DNA of 64,000 nucleotides from Ignelater luminosus. Lineage: Eukaryota; Arthropoda; Insecta; Coleoptera; Elateridae. Of this stretch, positions 24,851 to 37,125 are shown piece after piece. The first letter of the stretch is position 1; each line of letters opens with the position of its first letter. The stretch lies in assembly GCA_011009095.1 (NCBI GenBank), contig VTPC01090588.1:124001-188000 (forward strand), in the 5' to 3' direction. The notes under the pieces were generated by a model. The model was not told the origin of the DNA. It saw nothing but the letters and a program-made list of their open reading frames with translations, and searched no databases. The position numbers were made by a program, and so were the translations under genes.

Positions 24851-26323
24851 CAGAGTTGCTAAAAAGTATGGAAACATGCTGCCCCTGCAAAAACGGTAAA
24901 TAATAGACAAATGAGATTTGGAGAGCTTAAAGTAGGTATGTTTTGCGAAGGGAAAACAAATCTTCAATTGTTTTTTCGTACGGCCGCCATATTGAATTTT
25001 TTTAAATGAAACACCCTGTATATAACCCCATATTTAGATGGGGATTTTCAAGATGAATCCAATGGTATATGAGTTGCTATACTTATCTTAAAAGGTTTTG
25101 GAGATATTCGCTATTCTTTTGTCAGGGGTTTCACTATTAAAAAGTATGGAAACACGCTGCTCCTGCAAAAACGATAAGAGATAGACAAATAGAATTTGGA
25201 GATCTTAAAGTAGGCATTGTTTGCCATGTCTTGCAAAGAGAATTAAGGTCAAATCTTCAATTGTTTTTTTTTGTACGACAGGCCATCTTGAATTTCTTTA
25301 AATGGATCACCCTATATATGATCCCATATTTCGATGGGGATTTCTAAGGTGAATTCAATAATATAAGGGTTGCTATACTTATCTTAAGGTTTTGGAGATA
25401 ATTACTATTCTTTTGTCAAGGATTTCTTAACTTTAAGGATGGATTCGTAGTGCAAGCAGATCCCTCCGATTATTTGCAAAATTCCTTGCAAAAACTTCAA
25501 AAGAGACTGTTTCATTTCCAAGAAGTTAACAAAAAGCATTTTGAACACTTGTTATAAAATCATATTGTGTTTTTGTTATTATCAATTCGTCACTATTTGT
25601 TCTTATTCCATCATAAATTTAGTTTGCTCTAGCATCGATCTATTATTTTAAATAAGTAGGCTAAGGATAAAATTTTTTTTTTATAGTTCATTGCCTCTGC
25701 TGTTTCACCGGTAACTCGATTTTGATAAAAATTAATAGTGAAATCCTCGACAAATGAATAGCGATTACCTCCAAAACCTTTCAAGATAAGTATAACAACC
25801 CTTATATTGTTGAATTTGCCTTAGAAATCCCCATCAAAATATGGGGTCATATACAGGGTGATCCATTTAAAGAAATTCAAGGTGGCAGCCGTACAAAAAA
25901 ACAACTGAAGATTTGTTTTTTATTTTCTTCGAAAACATGGCAAACAACGCCTACTTTAAGATGTTTAAATTTCATTTATCTATCTCTTACCGTTTTTGCA
26001 GGAGCAGCATGTTTCCATGTTTAATAGTGAACCCCCTGACAAAGAATAGCGATTATCTCCAAAACCTTTTAAGATAAATATAGCAACCCTTATGTCATTG
26101 AATTTGTCTTTAAAATCCCTATCCAAATATGGGGTCATATACAGAGTGTTCTATTTAAAAAAACTCAATATGGCGGCCGTACAAAAAACAATTGAAGATT
26201 TGTTTTTAATTACCTTCGCAAAACATGGCACAAAATACCTACTTCAAGTTCTCCAAATTTCATTTCTCTATTACTTACCGTTTCTGCGAGAGTAGCGTGT
26301 TTCTATACTTTTTAGCGACCCTG
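24851..26323. mobile_element. Large foldback element with tandemly doubled arms
   Basis: Left arm: two tandem units of about 290 bp (24851-25137 and 25138-25440), each with AAAAAGTATGGAAAC, CTGCAAAAACG, a TTGTTTTTTCGTACG-like block, and TCTTTTGTCAGGG-like ends. Right arm: two inverted units (about 25735-26030 and 26031-26323). The spacer is about 290 bp. Outer ends are CAGAGTTGCTAAAAAG and CTTTTTAGCGACCCTG. The flanking dinucleotides are TA and CA, so the target duplication is not intact. It could form a hairpin of nearly 600 bp. It has no real ORF: the short frame at 26092 is an arm of the repeat. Confidence 0.8.
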
Positions 26324-26965
26324 CATGTACGTCACAGTGATTTTCCAAAAAAATGTTATTGCTGACTATTTTCATTATTTCATATAAAAGACCACACTGA
26401 TGATGAATTAAATATTTAATTGTGATTAAAAATACTGTATTAATTGTCAATTCTGATAATCTGATTGGTCAGAATTTGACTGTATCCTAGCAACAACACC
26501 AAATTAAATTTAATTCTCAATTAACTTTCAATTCAGCTCCAGAAATGTTTAACCTGTCTAGTAGCAGTTGTTATGCTTCACTAGCAGCAAAGTTCATGGT
26601 AAATTTTCATCATTTAGTTTTATCAATAGAAAGTTTCTGATTATATACAACCTGACAAAATCTAATGGTAACAGGTATTACAAAATTGTTGTATAATTTG
26701 CTATTAAGCTTTAGTACTTGAAATGAATCTACTTGAGATTATGAAATAGAAATTTAACTAGAGGATTTAAGAATGTGTGAAATAATTACAGCATTATTAG
26801 ACTTTGATATTCATTGAAATCTTATTTATATAAAACACTCAAATCCAGATAGATTTGATAAATTACACAAATCTCATAATTTTCTAATTAAACTACTTCA
26901 AAGCATCTTTCCAATTTTGAAAGTGTAATTAGTTTGCTAGAAACTTTGGATAATATGGATGACGT

Positions 26966-27067
26966 TCAACCAAACGCCATTTTTAAACAATCAAGTAAAT
27001 GAAGTCTATCTGCCTTGTGCACAATTCCAACATCAGCACCTCTAGCAAAAAATTTTATGGCAATATT
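26966..27067 (-). CDS. Possible small terminal exon or ankyrin-like fragment in the fruitless intron
   Basis: A gttttcattag acceptor is followed by 33 open codons and a TGA at 26966. The peptide contains IKFFARGADVGIVHKADRLH, which has the look of an ankyrin-repeat piece (ARGADV) and is unusually balanced in composition for this AT-rich intron. The acceptor is phase 0, so it could be spliced from the 42-kb fruitless exon as a finger-less end. It could equally be a stray exon of a decayed gene or retrocopy. The upstream and downstream sequence shows no further coding. Confidence 0.25.
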   Translation of the reverse strand, partial: NIAIKFFARGADVGIVHKADRLHLLDCLKMAFG

Positions 27068-27149
27068 CTAATGAAAACAAAAAAAGTATGGTAAAAAAGT
27101 AGGTGTTAGTAATTACCAATTATTTATAATTTATTAAATATTTATGGTT

Positions 27150-27340
27150 AAGTGGAAGAGCAGTCTCCTCACGCTGAACTCGCCTTTTGTTGTCCATTGT
27201 CCTTGAATGCATCAGTGTTATTATTATTAATTTTACTGTTATTATTTATTATTATTATTATCATTGCATCATCTTACTTAATTGTAAATAGCAGGGTAAC
27301 AATAAAGACTATTATTGTTATTAAAAATAAAGTAATTCGC
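27150..27340 (+). repeat. ATT/TTA microsatellite next to a possible non-LTR retrotransposon tail
   Basis: GTGGAAGAGCAGTCTCCTCA CGCTGAACTCGCC precedes runs of TTATTATTATT and an AATAAAGACTATTATTGTTA end. That layout is common at LINE 3' ends. No reverse transcriptase is present. The ORF over it is repeat-driven. Confidence 0.35.
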
Positions 27341-29093
27341 TTTGGTTTCCTGCCAACTTGATATGAACACAAAACGTGAGCACTACAAATGTCAAATTCA
27401 TATTTAAATGTAGGTTAATAATTTGCATTTATTTTCTTTTTGGTTTTATTTTGGAAAAATAATAAGATAGAGCTGGATTCCCTTTTGAATAACGCTATCC
27501 ATATATGAGTTTCATTGAGATCCTTAACCTATTATTCAACACATTGCAATTTGTTTCTTTTTTAAACTAAAATTTTAACTTGCTTTGATTTTCAGACTTT
27601 AAATATGTCAAATTCAGGCATGTAGAGTGCAGTAGAAGTGACAGAAGCAATAGATTTGTTTCCCTTACCTCATGCAATTCACTTAAAAAAATATTGTTTG
27701 ATATTACTAATATGGCAACATAATCAATGAATTTGAAAAACAGAAGTTTTAATATACTCTTATAATTAAAAATAAATAATATCAAGATTCAGTGCTTCCA
27801 TGCACTGCACATGCCTGGTCAAATTTGAGAATTATTACAGCCATCTGAATATACAAAATATTTTTTTGTCATATAACTTTTTTCCTAAAGTGCACTGTTT
27901 TGGGTATCAAAGTCAAAGAAAATATTGTCAAAATGATATACAAAATGAAAATATCAAATTTCCATGGCAAAGTCTCATGTAAAAAGATTGTAAACAGCAT
28001 AAGCTTTGAAATTTTCAAAGGTTTTTCTTACATGACTTTAAAATCCCTCAAATGAAGGATATTTTGATGTAGAATATGCTCCTGCAAACCATATTTAAAT
28101 CGGTTTTACCATTCACAAAGTGTATAGTGCCATTTAAAGATTTGTGGTGGGGGTAGGTGGGGGCGAAGAAGAAAGCGTCATCAGGAATTGGATACTAAAT
28201 TCGAGATTCCTCCTTAAAAATAGATATACCCTTTTTTCGTAATAAAACATGTCAATCCGTTCATTAATTATTGAGAGTGGACACTTTTAAAATGAACACA
28301 GTGTATACAAAATGTGAATTTGTCATTACATTAATCCGAACAGTTTAAATATAGCACCATGTCAAAACAACTTCACATTTTCAATTCAATACAAAATGGT
28401 GGTACTTGGCACTCTTACTTAAGGTTCACTAGGTTATATTATAAGCTTCACTTACAAGGATCATTCATGAAGTGATAGCAACTGATTTCAAACTTGACTA
28501 AGAGTGAACAACTCATATAAAGTTAAATGCAAAGTATTTGTAGTTTTCAGAGTTTCAACTGTCTCAAGGCTTGAATAAAAATAACATTTTAATTTGTAAA
28601 AACGTGGGTGGAGAACGATCAATGCGGAAGTACTCCACATTAGATTAGTATTTTTGCATTTCTCTCAAGAAAGTTACAAGCTGTTTTTGTCAGAAGCAAT
28701 AAAAACAAATTGAAAATTGTTTTTAAATGTATTGAAGTTCTGAAAACTCAAATAAGAGATCCAAATCTCAAAACGTATAAAACTAGGTATCGGAATTAAA
28801 AGACAAAAATACAATACTGTACTATGCCACTTCCAGCATTAAGATTTTGTTATACCAAAGTACTGGAAGACATAACCTAGAAAATTATTTTGAATATTTG
28901 CTGGAATCTACTCTGTTAGAACACAGAATAATTAATCGTTTGTCAAAACTATTTTATTAAAGTTTTCAGATAACTAAACGAAATCTCAATAAGTCTAACT
29001 CCAGTTTTCACTAAGAACTTACTGAAATACTTAGTTTTAACAGATCTGGGTTTTTCTTGTGATAACAGATATATCAATTAAAATGAAATAGTA
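27341..29093. other. Intron, nothing recognised
   Basis: AT-rich, with no splice-flanked open frames and no inverted repeats noticed. Confidence 0.35.
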
Positions 29094-29991
29094 CAAGAGC
29101 CACTGACAGGAAAAGAAGGAATGAATTCTAACTTTCTGGTGTTGTTACACATCGAGGCAGAAAGGTATCTAGGTACTCTGGTGAAAATCTCAACGAGCTA
29201 GGTGTTAAGATAGTTAAGATTCATGGAAAAACTAGACTTTTTCATAATTTCCACTATTTGAATTTGAAAATTTGGTTATATGTTATTGAAAGTTTGAATA
29301 ATACGAATTTTGGAACACCAGAAAGATGCGCCCCTTCCTATGCCCACAGGTGTCCATCATTTGCAAAATTTCATCCCACAGATTGCCTTAAATCAGTTTT
29401 GCCCTGAATGGGCACCCTTGGGCGTAGGGAGGGGCGTACCTTTCTGGCGTTTCAAAATTCGTATTATACAAACGTTCTATAATACACAGCCAAATTTTCA
29501 AGTCTTAATATGCATTTTAACCATATTTTTACAATTTTTTAGAAATCTGGAAACAATTATGAAAAAAGTGAACTTTCTTGCATAAAATGTTGATTAAAGA
29601 AACAAAGACTACACTGGTCTTTTGGCGTTTTGATTTTAGGAATTAGGATAAAAAAAACTAATAAAATGACGCAAATTTCAAGTGGTTAGGATTGGGTACT
29701 ATAAGTAACATTTTCCGTTTATGGTTTTTCGGGTTTTACATGAAACCACCCATGTCTAGCATTCTGGCATTTTCACCAAAATACTTGTATTTCGTCACTT
29801 TACAAAAATTTTTAAACACCAAATAGTTAGGATTCGTGGAAAAACTAGACTTTTTCATAATTTCCACTATGAGCACATGCTCACACCTAGCTCGTTAAGA
29901 TTTTCACCAGAGTACCTAGATACCTTTCTGCATCGATGTATAAAGGCAGAAAGTTAGGATTCCTCTCTTCTTTTGCTGTCAGTGGCTCTTG
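29094..29991. mobile_element. 898-bp foldback transposon with a nested MITE
   Basis: Ends CAAGAGCCACTGACAG and the inverse CTGTCAGTGGCTCTTG are flanked by TA within a shared GTAC. Arms pair over about 130 bp, including AGAAAGGTATCTAGGTACTC and its inverse. Inner copies of GAAAAACTAGACTTTTTC occur in both arms. A partial copy of the right half lies at 61743-62190. No transposase. Confidence 0.8.
29297..29466. mobile_element. 170-bp MITE nested in the 29-kb foldback element
   Basis: TAATACGAATTTTGGAACAC on the left and the inverse of TAATACGAATTTTGAAACGC on the right bound a short foldback containing CAGAAAGATGCGCCCC / GGGGCGTACCTTTCTG. It sits at the centre of the larger element. It may be the apex of the larger palindrome rather than a separate insertion. 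Confidence 0.55.
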
Positions 29992-30486
29992 TACTAAAAT
30001 TCTTATCCAGCCTCCACAAAATATACATCAAAATCAATGGGCCATATTAATAAAAAGTAGTAAATTCTTTTATTTTGATTAATAAAGAATGAAGAAAATA
30101 CATGACATGCAACTGACAGGAGTGAGAGGTTTGTAGTCAAAGTATTTACTATACTTTATTAATATTTATTAATTTATTAAATTAACCCATTAAGTGTCAC
30201 TTCAAGAATATTCTTTGTTAGATTAGTTATTAGCAAATAAAAACTTTTGGATAATTTATTACTTTTTTGGAAATTTTTAAGTTTCTATGATATTAACAGA
30301 TTATCTCACTATAAAGCATCAACTTATTTAATGTCGTTTGTTTCATGATTGCTAGATTTACTCAGCAGGCAGTTAATTCAAATGACCACTGTTTTATACT
30401 TTCTTGAACGTCTGTTTCACTTTTTCCTTTGAAAAACAACTGTTCACTCTTTGCTGCACTAAATATTTTTCAGAAAAATTAAAGAC

Positions 30487-31253
30487 AGTGAAACTTGCTA
30501 AAATGGAAACCCGGGGGACCACAAAAAATGTGCTGTTTACACAGGTTTCTGCAATATTAAGTTTCGGTTTCATATGCAGTAAATAATAAGCTTTATTTAT
30601 AGGTACATTTGCCACATTTAAATTCTCTTTGAATTACTTTCACCACAGTTTTCTTCTCAAATAATTTTAAGACGTCAATGTTCTGATTCAATGTTAATGT
30701 CATGTGTTTAGTTTTCCCCAGTTTTAGCAAAAAATGCATTCAGTGGCAACCAACAACAAAAATGCATACAACATGCGTTCGTACTGCAACACAGTTGAAA
30801 ACTAACACTATTTAAATTATGCAAAGCTCAGTATTTTTGCACTGCCAAAAAATGATTTTGATTATGAAATAGAGAGGCAAAACATTGTCAGCAGAATTTA
30901 AAACGAGACGGTAAACATGATGTTTTGTGTCTGAGAAAATAAATAATTACATAAATGTACATGTAGTAATATGTAGTAACTTTATTTTAATGGTATTAAA
31001 TTTCATGATGTTTTAAAAATTGGTTTGCAGCAATTTTATTTCCAGATACTAATGGATAATGATGGATTGACAGCTTAGTAGGATTCTTTGAAAGGGACAG
31101 CTCATTTTAATGAATATTTTTAAATGGATTTTACTGCAGCAGGTCTGTACTTTACTTTCTGTTTCCGGATAATATAATTTGGCCGGGACTAGAGATTTTT
31201 TCCAAATTCAAAGGTTTCTGCTTTATACAAGTTCCGTTTTAATAAGTTTCACT
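30487..31253. mobile_element. Possible element with CAGTGAAACTT inverted ends
   Basis: CAGTGAAACTTGCTAAAATGG on the left and the inverse of CAGTGAAACTTATTAAAACG on the right lie 767 bp apart. Only the outer about 25 bases pair, so the call is tentative. Confidence 0.35.
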
Positions 31254-31859
31254 GTATACCCAAAAATGACATCTGTTATAATGGTTTAATGAATCTTTTG
31301 AATTTAACACCTTCAACTCTTCTGTTGCTATGGCTAGGTTAACTCGTCAAAAGGTTTTTTGGCACAAACTGCTCCTGCAGATATATGCAAGGTTTGCTTT
31401 TTAAAAAAAACTTTCATTTAAAGTATAATTACATACATAAAATAGCTGATTAACTGTGTTTTTATTATTGAAAGAGTTTGCTATTAGTGGAGTCCTTTTC
31501 TCCTTTCTGTTGATACAAGCACAATATGCCAGTACTACAACATAATCTTTTTATGATTTATCAGAGTGACAATTTGTCTAGCATCCAAATTCAAAACAGA
31601 TTGAAATTAAAAACAGATCTAAGAGCTTAAACACAAAACAATCTAACTGCTATAAACATTATTTTGAGATACTGAAGTTCAAAAATTTGGTTTCTTGTAA
31701 GTTTAATTGATGACTGGGAACATGAACAGATAACACTTTGATATTTTTACCACCGAACTAAAATCTCTACAGTATTTAATTCCAGCTTCAGTTTTATAAA
31801 AAAGATAATTAGGTTTTGTAATTTTTTTCTGTATTATTACCGATTCCAGATATACAGCA

Positions 31860-32227
31860 TTCACGATGTTTCTGGGTCGTATATGGCTGTGGAAGTATGA
31901 CAGTTTGAGTATTGTAAACTGGGCTGTTTATCTATTAACTCGGCTTGTAAAATCTTATTGATGCTTAATGTGCTTTAAGGTTATGATTTTATGACAGTTT
32001 AATCTCACACTGTTGTCTTTTTTTTGTAACTCTGTAAATATAAGGAAAACTTGATTTCTTTTTAACAAAACAAAACTAATCGGTACTAAACGTTTATGCA
32101 AAATCTTTGATCGTGCAACAGCGCCAAATGCAGCTGCATATATGACAATTTTCAAAAAAAAAAAGAAAACACTTCCAACCTAACAAAATGAAAGCATGGC
32201 CTGTTACGACCCAGAAACTTCGTGAAC
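31860..32227. mobile_element. MITE of about 370 bp
   Basis: TTCACGATGTTTCTGGGTCG on the left pairs with ACGACCCAGAAACTTCGTGA on the right. The middle is AT-rich and non-coding. The target duplication was not resolved. Confidence 0.65.
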
Positions 32228-33364
32228 AGAGTATATTTCAAGTAAGAAAAATTAATATATCTCCAAAACAAGAACTATTCCAACTATTTGACCAGATTTC
32301 AGATCTACTGGATACCTACAGCCTACGTTGTAATTTCATGGATGTGTTTTTACTTTGAATTCAATAATTTTGAGACCAGCTAAATCCCACAAGAGAAAAA
32401 TATATCCCGATTCTAGAAGTTTTCTCTGTTCTTATTTTTATAAAATACAAATAGTTTATTTCTATTTTTTAATATAAACATAACGTAAAAAGATTGCATC
32501 TTATGTTAGTTATTTTTCTGATACTGTCACCTTGTATGGGTATTTGAACTTTCTTTGAGTAGTGTTTTCTTCAATCATGAAACTAAAAACCAAAAACCAA
32601 CTGTAAATAGGTAAAAGTTCACATTATACACAGATCATAAAGGACTTACTATTGAATTTCATTTTTTTTTAAATACAAACACAAATCGACATCAATTAAA
32701 TTACCTACACTGATCTGTATAATGTATATTCATATGTTACAAGTTATTAACCAAAAAAGATCAAAGAGAAATAAAGGTTTTAGTTTTCCAATAAAATTTT
32801 CCCTTCAACAAGATAACAGTTTCAGTTCTAGTTTTAAGAAAGCTAAAAGTTTTGATCAGGTTTTCAGTTCTATTCCAGTTTGGTCTGGGTCTTTGCTTCA
32901 AACTATGCTCAAGTCATTTTAACAAAAATTAAAAATAATTTCGCTTAAGTGGTTTGTTTTGCTTTTGAGTTGATTTATATATAGACTTAACAAGAAACAA
33001 AATATAACAAAGCAACTAATTATATTTTGCAATTTAAGTATACAATAAAATAGCTAAAATTCATAATAACAATGTTAAAATATATAGGTAACAAAGCTAA
33101 TAATTAATTTAATTAACAAGAATAACATTGTAAAAATTTGTTTACAAATGAAATATTCAATAGGAATTTTGTCACATTAAATATTCTGTAGGTGTATACC
33201 ACACTAGCCTTAAAAAACTAAAATATTTTTAAAAATATATTCACAATTATATATATATGTATTTATTTCTTTAAGTAGAAACATTGTAAATATAGAACTC
33301 AAATTGTTATTAGAATTTGTTGTCATATTGATAGTTACTTAAAAGTTCATCATAGCAACAATAA
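32228..33364. other. Intron, nothing recognised
   Basis: Contains AT-rich simple sequence (TATATATATA near 33250) and short AACCAAA-type runs near 32590. Confidence 0.35.
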
Positions 33365-33507
33365 GGCCGGTTGCACAAAAAAAATAAAATCTGTTGTTAC
33401 ATTTGATTTCACAATTAGCCAAGTCATATTTTACAAATTTAACCAGTCAGATTAGCAAATTGCAAAACCAAATATGATAATAGATTTGATTTCTTTCGTG
33501 CAGGTCC
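33365..33507. mobile_element. Short MITE of about 143 bp
   Basis: GGCCGGTTGCACAAAAAAAA and the right end TTTCTTTCGTGCAGGTCC are inverse, with AAATCTGTTGTTACATTTG / AAATATGATAATAGATTT pairing inside. Confidence 0.6.
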
Positions 33508-33721
33508 ATAGTCTTTTTATAAGTTTAAAATGATGTCATATAATGACATAATGCAGAGTTGTCAAATTACATTCTAAATGTAATTTCAAATTGGACAGTA
33601 AAGTCTTGGAATGTAGAAAACAGTAATTAACCTCCAAACTTTAAAGTGACAGAATGCTATTGGTAACAAAGAGGTTCGTTGCCAACATCACATATATGTG
33701 AAAAATTTATTACATTATAAC

Positions 33722-33955
33722 ATGCCATCACTAAAATTTCAGTTGCCAGTAGGCTAAGAAGAAAAAAAAAGATCTTAGCTTATTCCATCTCCAGTAAAAA
33801 TATCTGTCAAATTAACAGTTTACATTAGAAAGCATTAGTTTGTTGTTGATTTGTAGGTTAATGTGGCAGCCTCGGTTGATGTGCACCGTGCTTAAGCTAC
33901 GCCCTATGAAAAAATTTCACAGCCTACTGGGAACTGAAATTTTAATGATCATGCA
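33722..33955. mobile_element. Foldback MITE, member of a family with several partial copies
   Basis: ACTAAAATTTCAGTTGCCAG TAGGCT on the left pairs with AGCCTACTGGGAACTGAAAT on the right. Related pieces lie near 34300, 46390 and 47540. The short frame at 33840 is part of it. Confidence 0.6.
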
Positions 33956-34226
33956 GTATCATCTTTGTTTACACAAGAGATTTAACCTATTATTAGTGGA
34001 TCTAAATTACTATGACATCATTTTCAATTAAACTTAATGTAAAAAGACTGTACAGCATGAGTATCAAGCAATGCATAAAATTCATAATTTCTTTATGGAC
34101 AAGTACACTAGAAAGTCCTGAAACATGTTGATTTTCTGTTACAAAAATACACATTTTAATGTTACAATCATCTTCCAGAATTCATTTGTTTCAAAGCATA
34201 ATCTATAAAGTGATGGTTCCTAATTG

Positions 34227-34340
34227 TTTTTAATGCAAACTGTCAATCTGACAGATAATTTTATGGAATAAGGTAAGATATGATTTTTTGTTTCATAGCT
34301 TCCTGAGAACTAAAATCTTAACAATTGCTTGTTACTCATG
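34227..34340 (+). repeat. Dispersed repeat, uninterrupted copy
   Basis: AATGCAAACTGTCAATCTGA, CAGATAATTTTATGGAATAA and TTGCTTGTTACT match 47470-47575 in the same orientation. This copy lacks the MITE found at the start of the other one. Confidence 0.6.
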
Positions 34341-35128
34341 GTGTATATTAACAAGATAGCAATAATAAGAGTCCTCTCAACAGCCAACAAGAATAACGAA
34401 GGCTAACATTATTGCAAGATTTTATTTAACAAATGAGGATATTTTTTATCACAAAATATTTTTTTTAAAACATCACATTCTGCTTCCTCTTGAGAAATCT
34501 ACAACTATGTAAAAAATTACGTATTAATTTTGCATTCTTGATTTTTTATTACGTAAACATCATCTAGAAGAGAGTATTTTAATTTCACTGTCTACATTTA
34601 CAAAGTTTTTAATACAGTCATAACTCTTTTTTCCTTGTTTAATAACAATTGATTTTACAGTAAAAATAACGTGTAATTTATAATTACAATATAATATGTA
34701 TACAAACTTCTTTAGGTACATTTTTGATAGGTAACATCTTTTTAATCATACTAAAAAATATTTCTTTGCCATCACAAGCTGAAATCACAACCCAATTAAT
34801 TATAAAAGATTTGCTATCACAAGCCAACTTTATACTAATTAATCACATTCCAATTATTTCGTACAACAAACAACAATTTATTAAAATCCTAGTTTTTGTT
34901 GAAACACAGAAATTAAAACCAGAGATTTCAAATAATTATAAAATTAACTTTTGGATAGGTTAAGGAGTGTAGTGAAATACAAACTTAAACTTAATAGAAA
35001 TGTATAGAAGTTGTTTCTATACAAAACAAATGTGAAAAGTTGTATTTTATGTGAATATTAAAGTCTTTAAAATGGAAACTCTATGTTTGAGAAATGTATA
35101 AAGAAATACAAAGGTAGAAATTGGTTTG

Positions 35129-35134
35129 TTTATT
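35129..35134 (-). terminator. Candidate poly(A) signal for the TTF-finger isoform
   Basis: AATAAA read on the minus strand, 47 bp after the stop codon of the 35-kb terminal exon. The position is suitable for a short 3' UTR. The window is so AT-rich that this hexamer also occurs by chance. Confidence 0.35.
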
Positions 35135-35180
35135 GAAACTCAAAAAGACAAAACTGTGACTAGTTCAGTAACCTGTCTAT

Positions 35181-35876
35181 TCATTGTTGATGAATATTTG
35201 GCATTTCTTTATTACCAAAACATCTACTACGTGTTTCAGCTTCAACTTCTTTTGCTACACATAGCCGGTGTGCTTTACATTTATCATGATGATTTACAAT
35301 TTCTAACCTAAAATTAGTGCTACCCATGGCAAAAGATGTGCGTATATCTGGCATGTCAGCACTCCATTTACGACAAAATTTACAAAACATAATATTTTCC
35401 TGCTCGTCATATTGTAACCAAACATATGATTCTAACCAGCTTGGTCGAAATCTACTACCTTTACGTCCAACGTTTGTTTTAGAAAGATTTATTCGTGCAC
35501 TTGAACGATGTGAAGAAGCATTTTGTATCACTGAACACTCTTGAGATTGTACACTAGTAGTAGGTTTACTTAATTCTGGTGGAATTGGTAATGGAACTCT
35601 TGAAAACATAGATGATATGGAAGCTAAGCTTGATTTTTGGCCTTCTATCTCAAATGGACGATTTTCAACATATGGTTCTTGTTCACTTACACATAACTGT
35701 TGGTCAACTGAACTTGTAAACGGTCTATTTTCAACAGAAATGGGTTGGCATTCTTGTGGAGGCATTTGCTCTTGCTGCGCACGGGACAGGTCAAGGCTGG
35801 GAGACTCCAAATATTGGCATAGATTGGGATGTGTAGACTTCGAATCATGTGCTATGTCTCTCCCCCACCCGATATT
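35181..35876 (-). CDS. fru: fruitless alternative terminal exon with TTF/BED-like zinc finger
   Basis: The open frame runs from a cttctctgttaacag acceptor (exon start 35876) to a stop at 35181: 231 codons plus stop. The first about 125 residues are Ser/Pro/Gln-rich and low in structure. A compact domain follows at about residues 150-215: [18 protein letters not shown], then CKFC, and after about 40 residues [12 protein letters not shown]. This Trp/CxxC/HxxxCxxH layout is that of TTF-type (BED-related) zinc fingers, known from hAT transposase-derived proteins and some insect BTB-protein isoforms. The acceptor is phase 0, so it can be spliced in frame only to the 42-kb connector, skipping the 24.5-kb exon, to give a 454-residue protein. 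An AATAAA lies 47 bp past the stop. Assignment to fru rests on strand, position inside the gene and phase match. RNA evidence is not available. It could be a separate exon-trapped gene, but there is no own start codon near the acceptor. Confidence 0.75.
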   Translation of the reverse strand, partial: NIGWGRDIAHDSKSTHPNLCQYLESPSLDLSRAQQEQMPPQECQPISVENRPFTSSVDQQLCVSEQEPYVENRPFEIEGQKSSLASISSMFSRVPLPIPPELSKPTTSVQSQECSVIQNASSHRSSARINLSKTNVGRKGSRFRPSWLESYVWLQYDEQENIMFCKFCRKWSADMPDIRTSFAMGSTNFRLEIVNHHDKCKAHRLCVAKEVEAETRSRCFGNKEMPNIHQQ

Positions 35877-36904
35877 CTGTTAACAGAGAAGGAAAGGATT
35901 TGTGAGTGAAATGCCTCCACAACTTATGTCTGTTAACAGATGTGCACTTGATGTAACAAAAGATTTTAAATAAAATTTTACATTTTTCTGTAGTCGTTTT
36001 AACTAAAAAAAAGAATTATTTGTTACATCATGTGCAACTTTTAAAGATAGATTGCAGTAATTTAAAAAATGAATGTTATAAATCCCTTCCTTCCATGGTG
36101 GGAGAGAGCTGATGTTACAATTTTCTTTAGACACCCACACAGGCACTAACTTTTTCACAACACTACACAACAAATTATACTGGTATTAAAAACAAGATTA
36201 AAAAAAAAGATTCTTTAAAATATTAACAAGCTTTCTTTTTGTGAATAGCATAACACTTTTACTTAACTTTCTATTTTACAATGTAGGGTTATGTTTTGCC
36301 TTATATTTGTAACCAACTGGGAATTAGTTATTTATTATTCTAATAATAATAACATTTTAAACATCACATTCACAATGAGAAAAAAAATTCATAAACTCAA
36401 AATTTTACTGGTAATATTTTGTACTAACATTACTCTAAATATTTCCTTTTATTGTTAACTACCAGTTCAGAAATATTTAGAAATACATGGCAAGAAAGGG
36501 TATTTTCTAACTAATGAAAAAGTTCAGTTATCTTTGGATGAAATACAATATTAATATGCTAAAAACAAAAAAGAACCATTAAGTTAAAAAGTCTTACCAC
36601 AGAAAATATGCAAGTTTTGAATTGCTCGACCATTTTTGACTTTTCTTAAATTTTGTTTATTAAATTTACAAACTTGACTAGAAGTCCTTACACCAGGATT
36701 GTCAACTAGTGTGTTTCAGTTCTATTAAATCTAAAATCTCCAAATAAAAGTTGAAATATCTGGAAATTCTATATTATAATGTCAAAATTAGCTAGCAGAT
36801 TCTTATCCTTTTAGATATTTTTAAATAGTCTTCAACATTCCATGCAAGTCCCATATTCACAACAAGTGTTTGTCTTCTTTAATTTTATTAGTAGTTTATA
36901 GTTT

Positions 36905-37125
36905 TGGCTGTCACCTGTAATCCTGACTATAGGACAACAGTGAATGCAAACAGTTTAAATGAGATATGTTTAAGTAAGAAGAAGAATTACAACTTGCACA
37001 CAATTAAAAGATAAGCAGATGGCAAGTACTGGAATGTTTTATCACCATCTTACTTTAAAATTATACTCTTTAGACTACTTGCACTTATTATTGTTCTATA
37101 ATTGGGATTGCAGGTGACAGCTGGT
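36905..37125. mobile_element. Foldback MITE of about 220 bp
   Basis: GGCTGTCACCTGTAATCCTG ACTATAGGACAA on the left pairs with TTGTTCTATAATTGGGATTG CAGGTGACAGC on the right. Confidence 0.6.

Noticed and set aside
35317-35883. Two plus-strand ORFs over the TTF exon
   Set aside because: Antisense shadows of the minus-strand coding exon.
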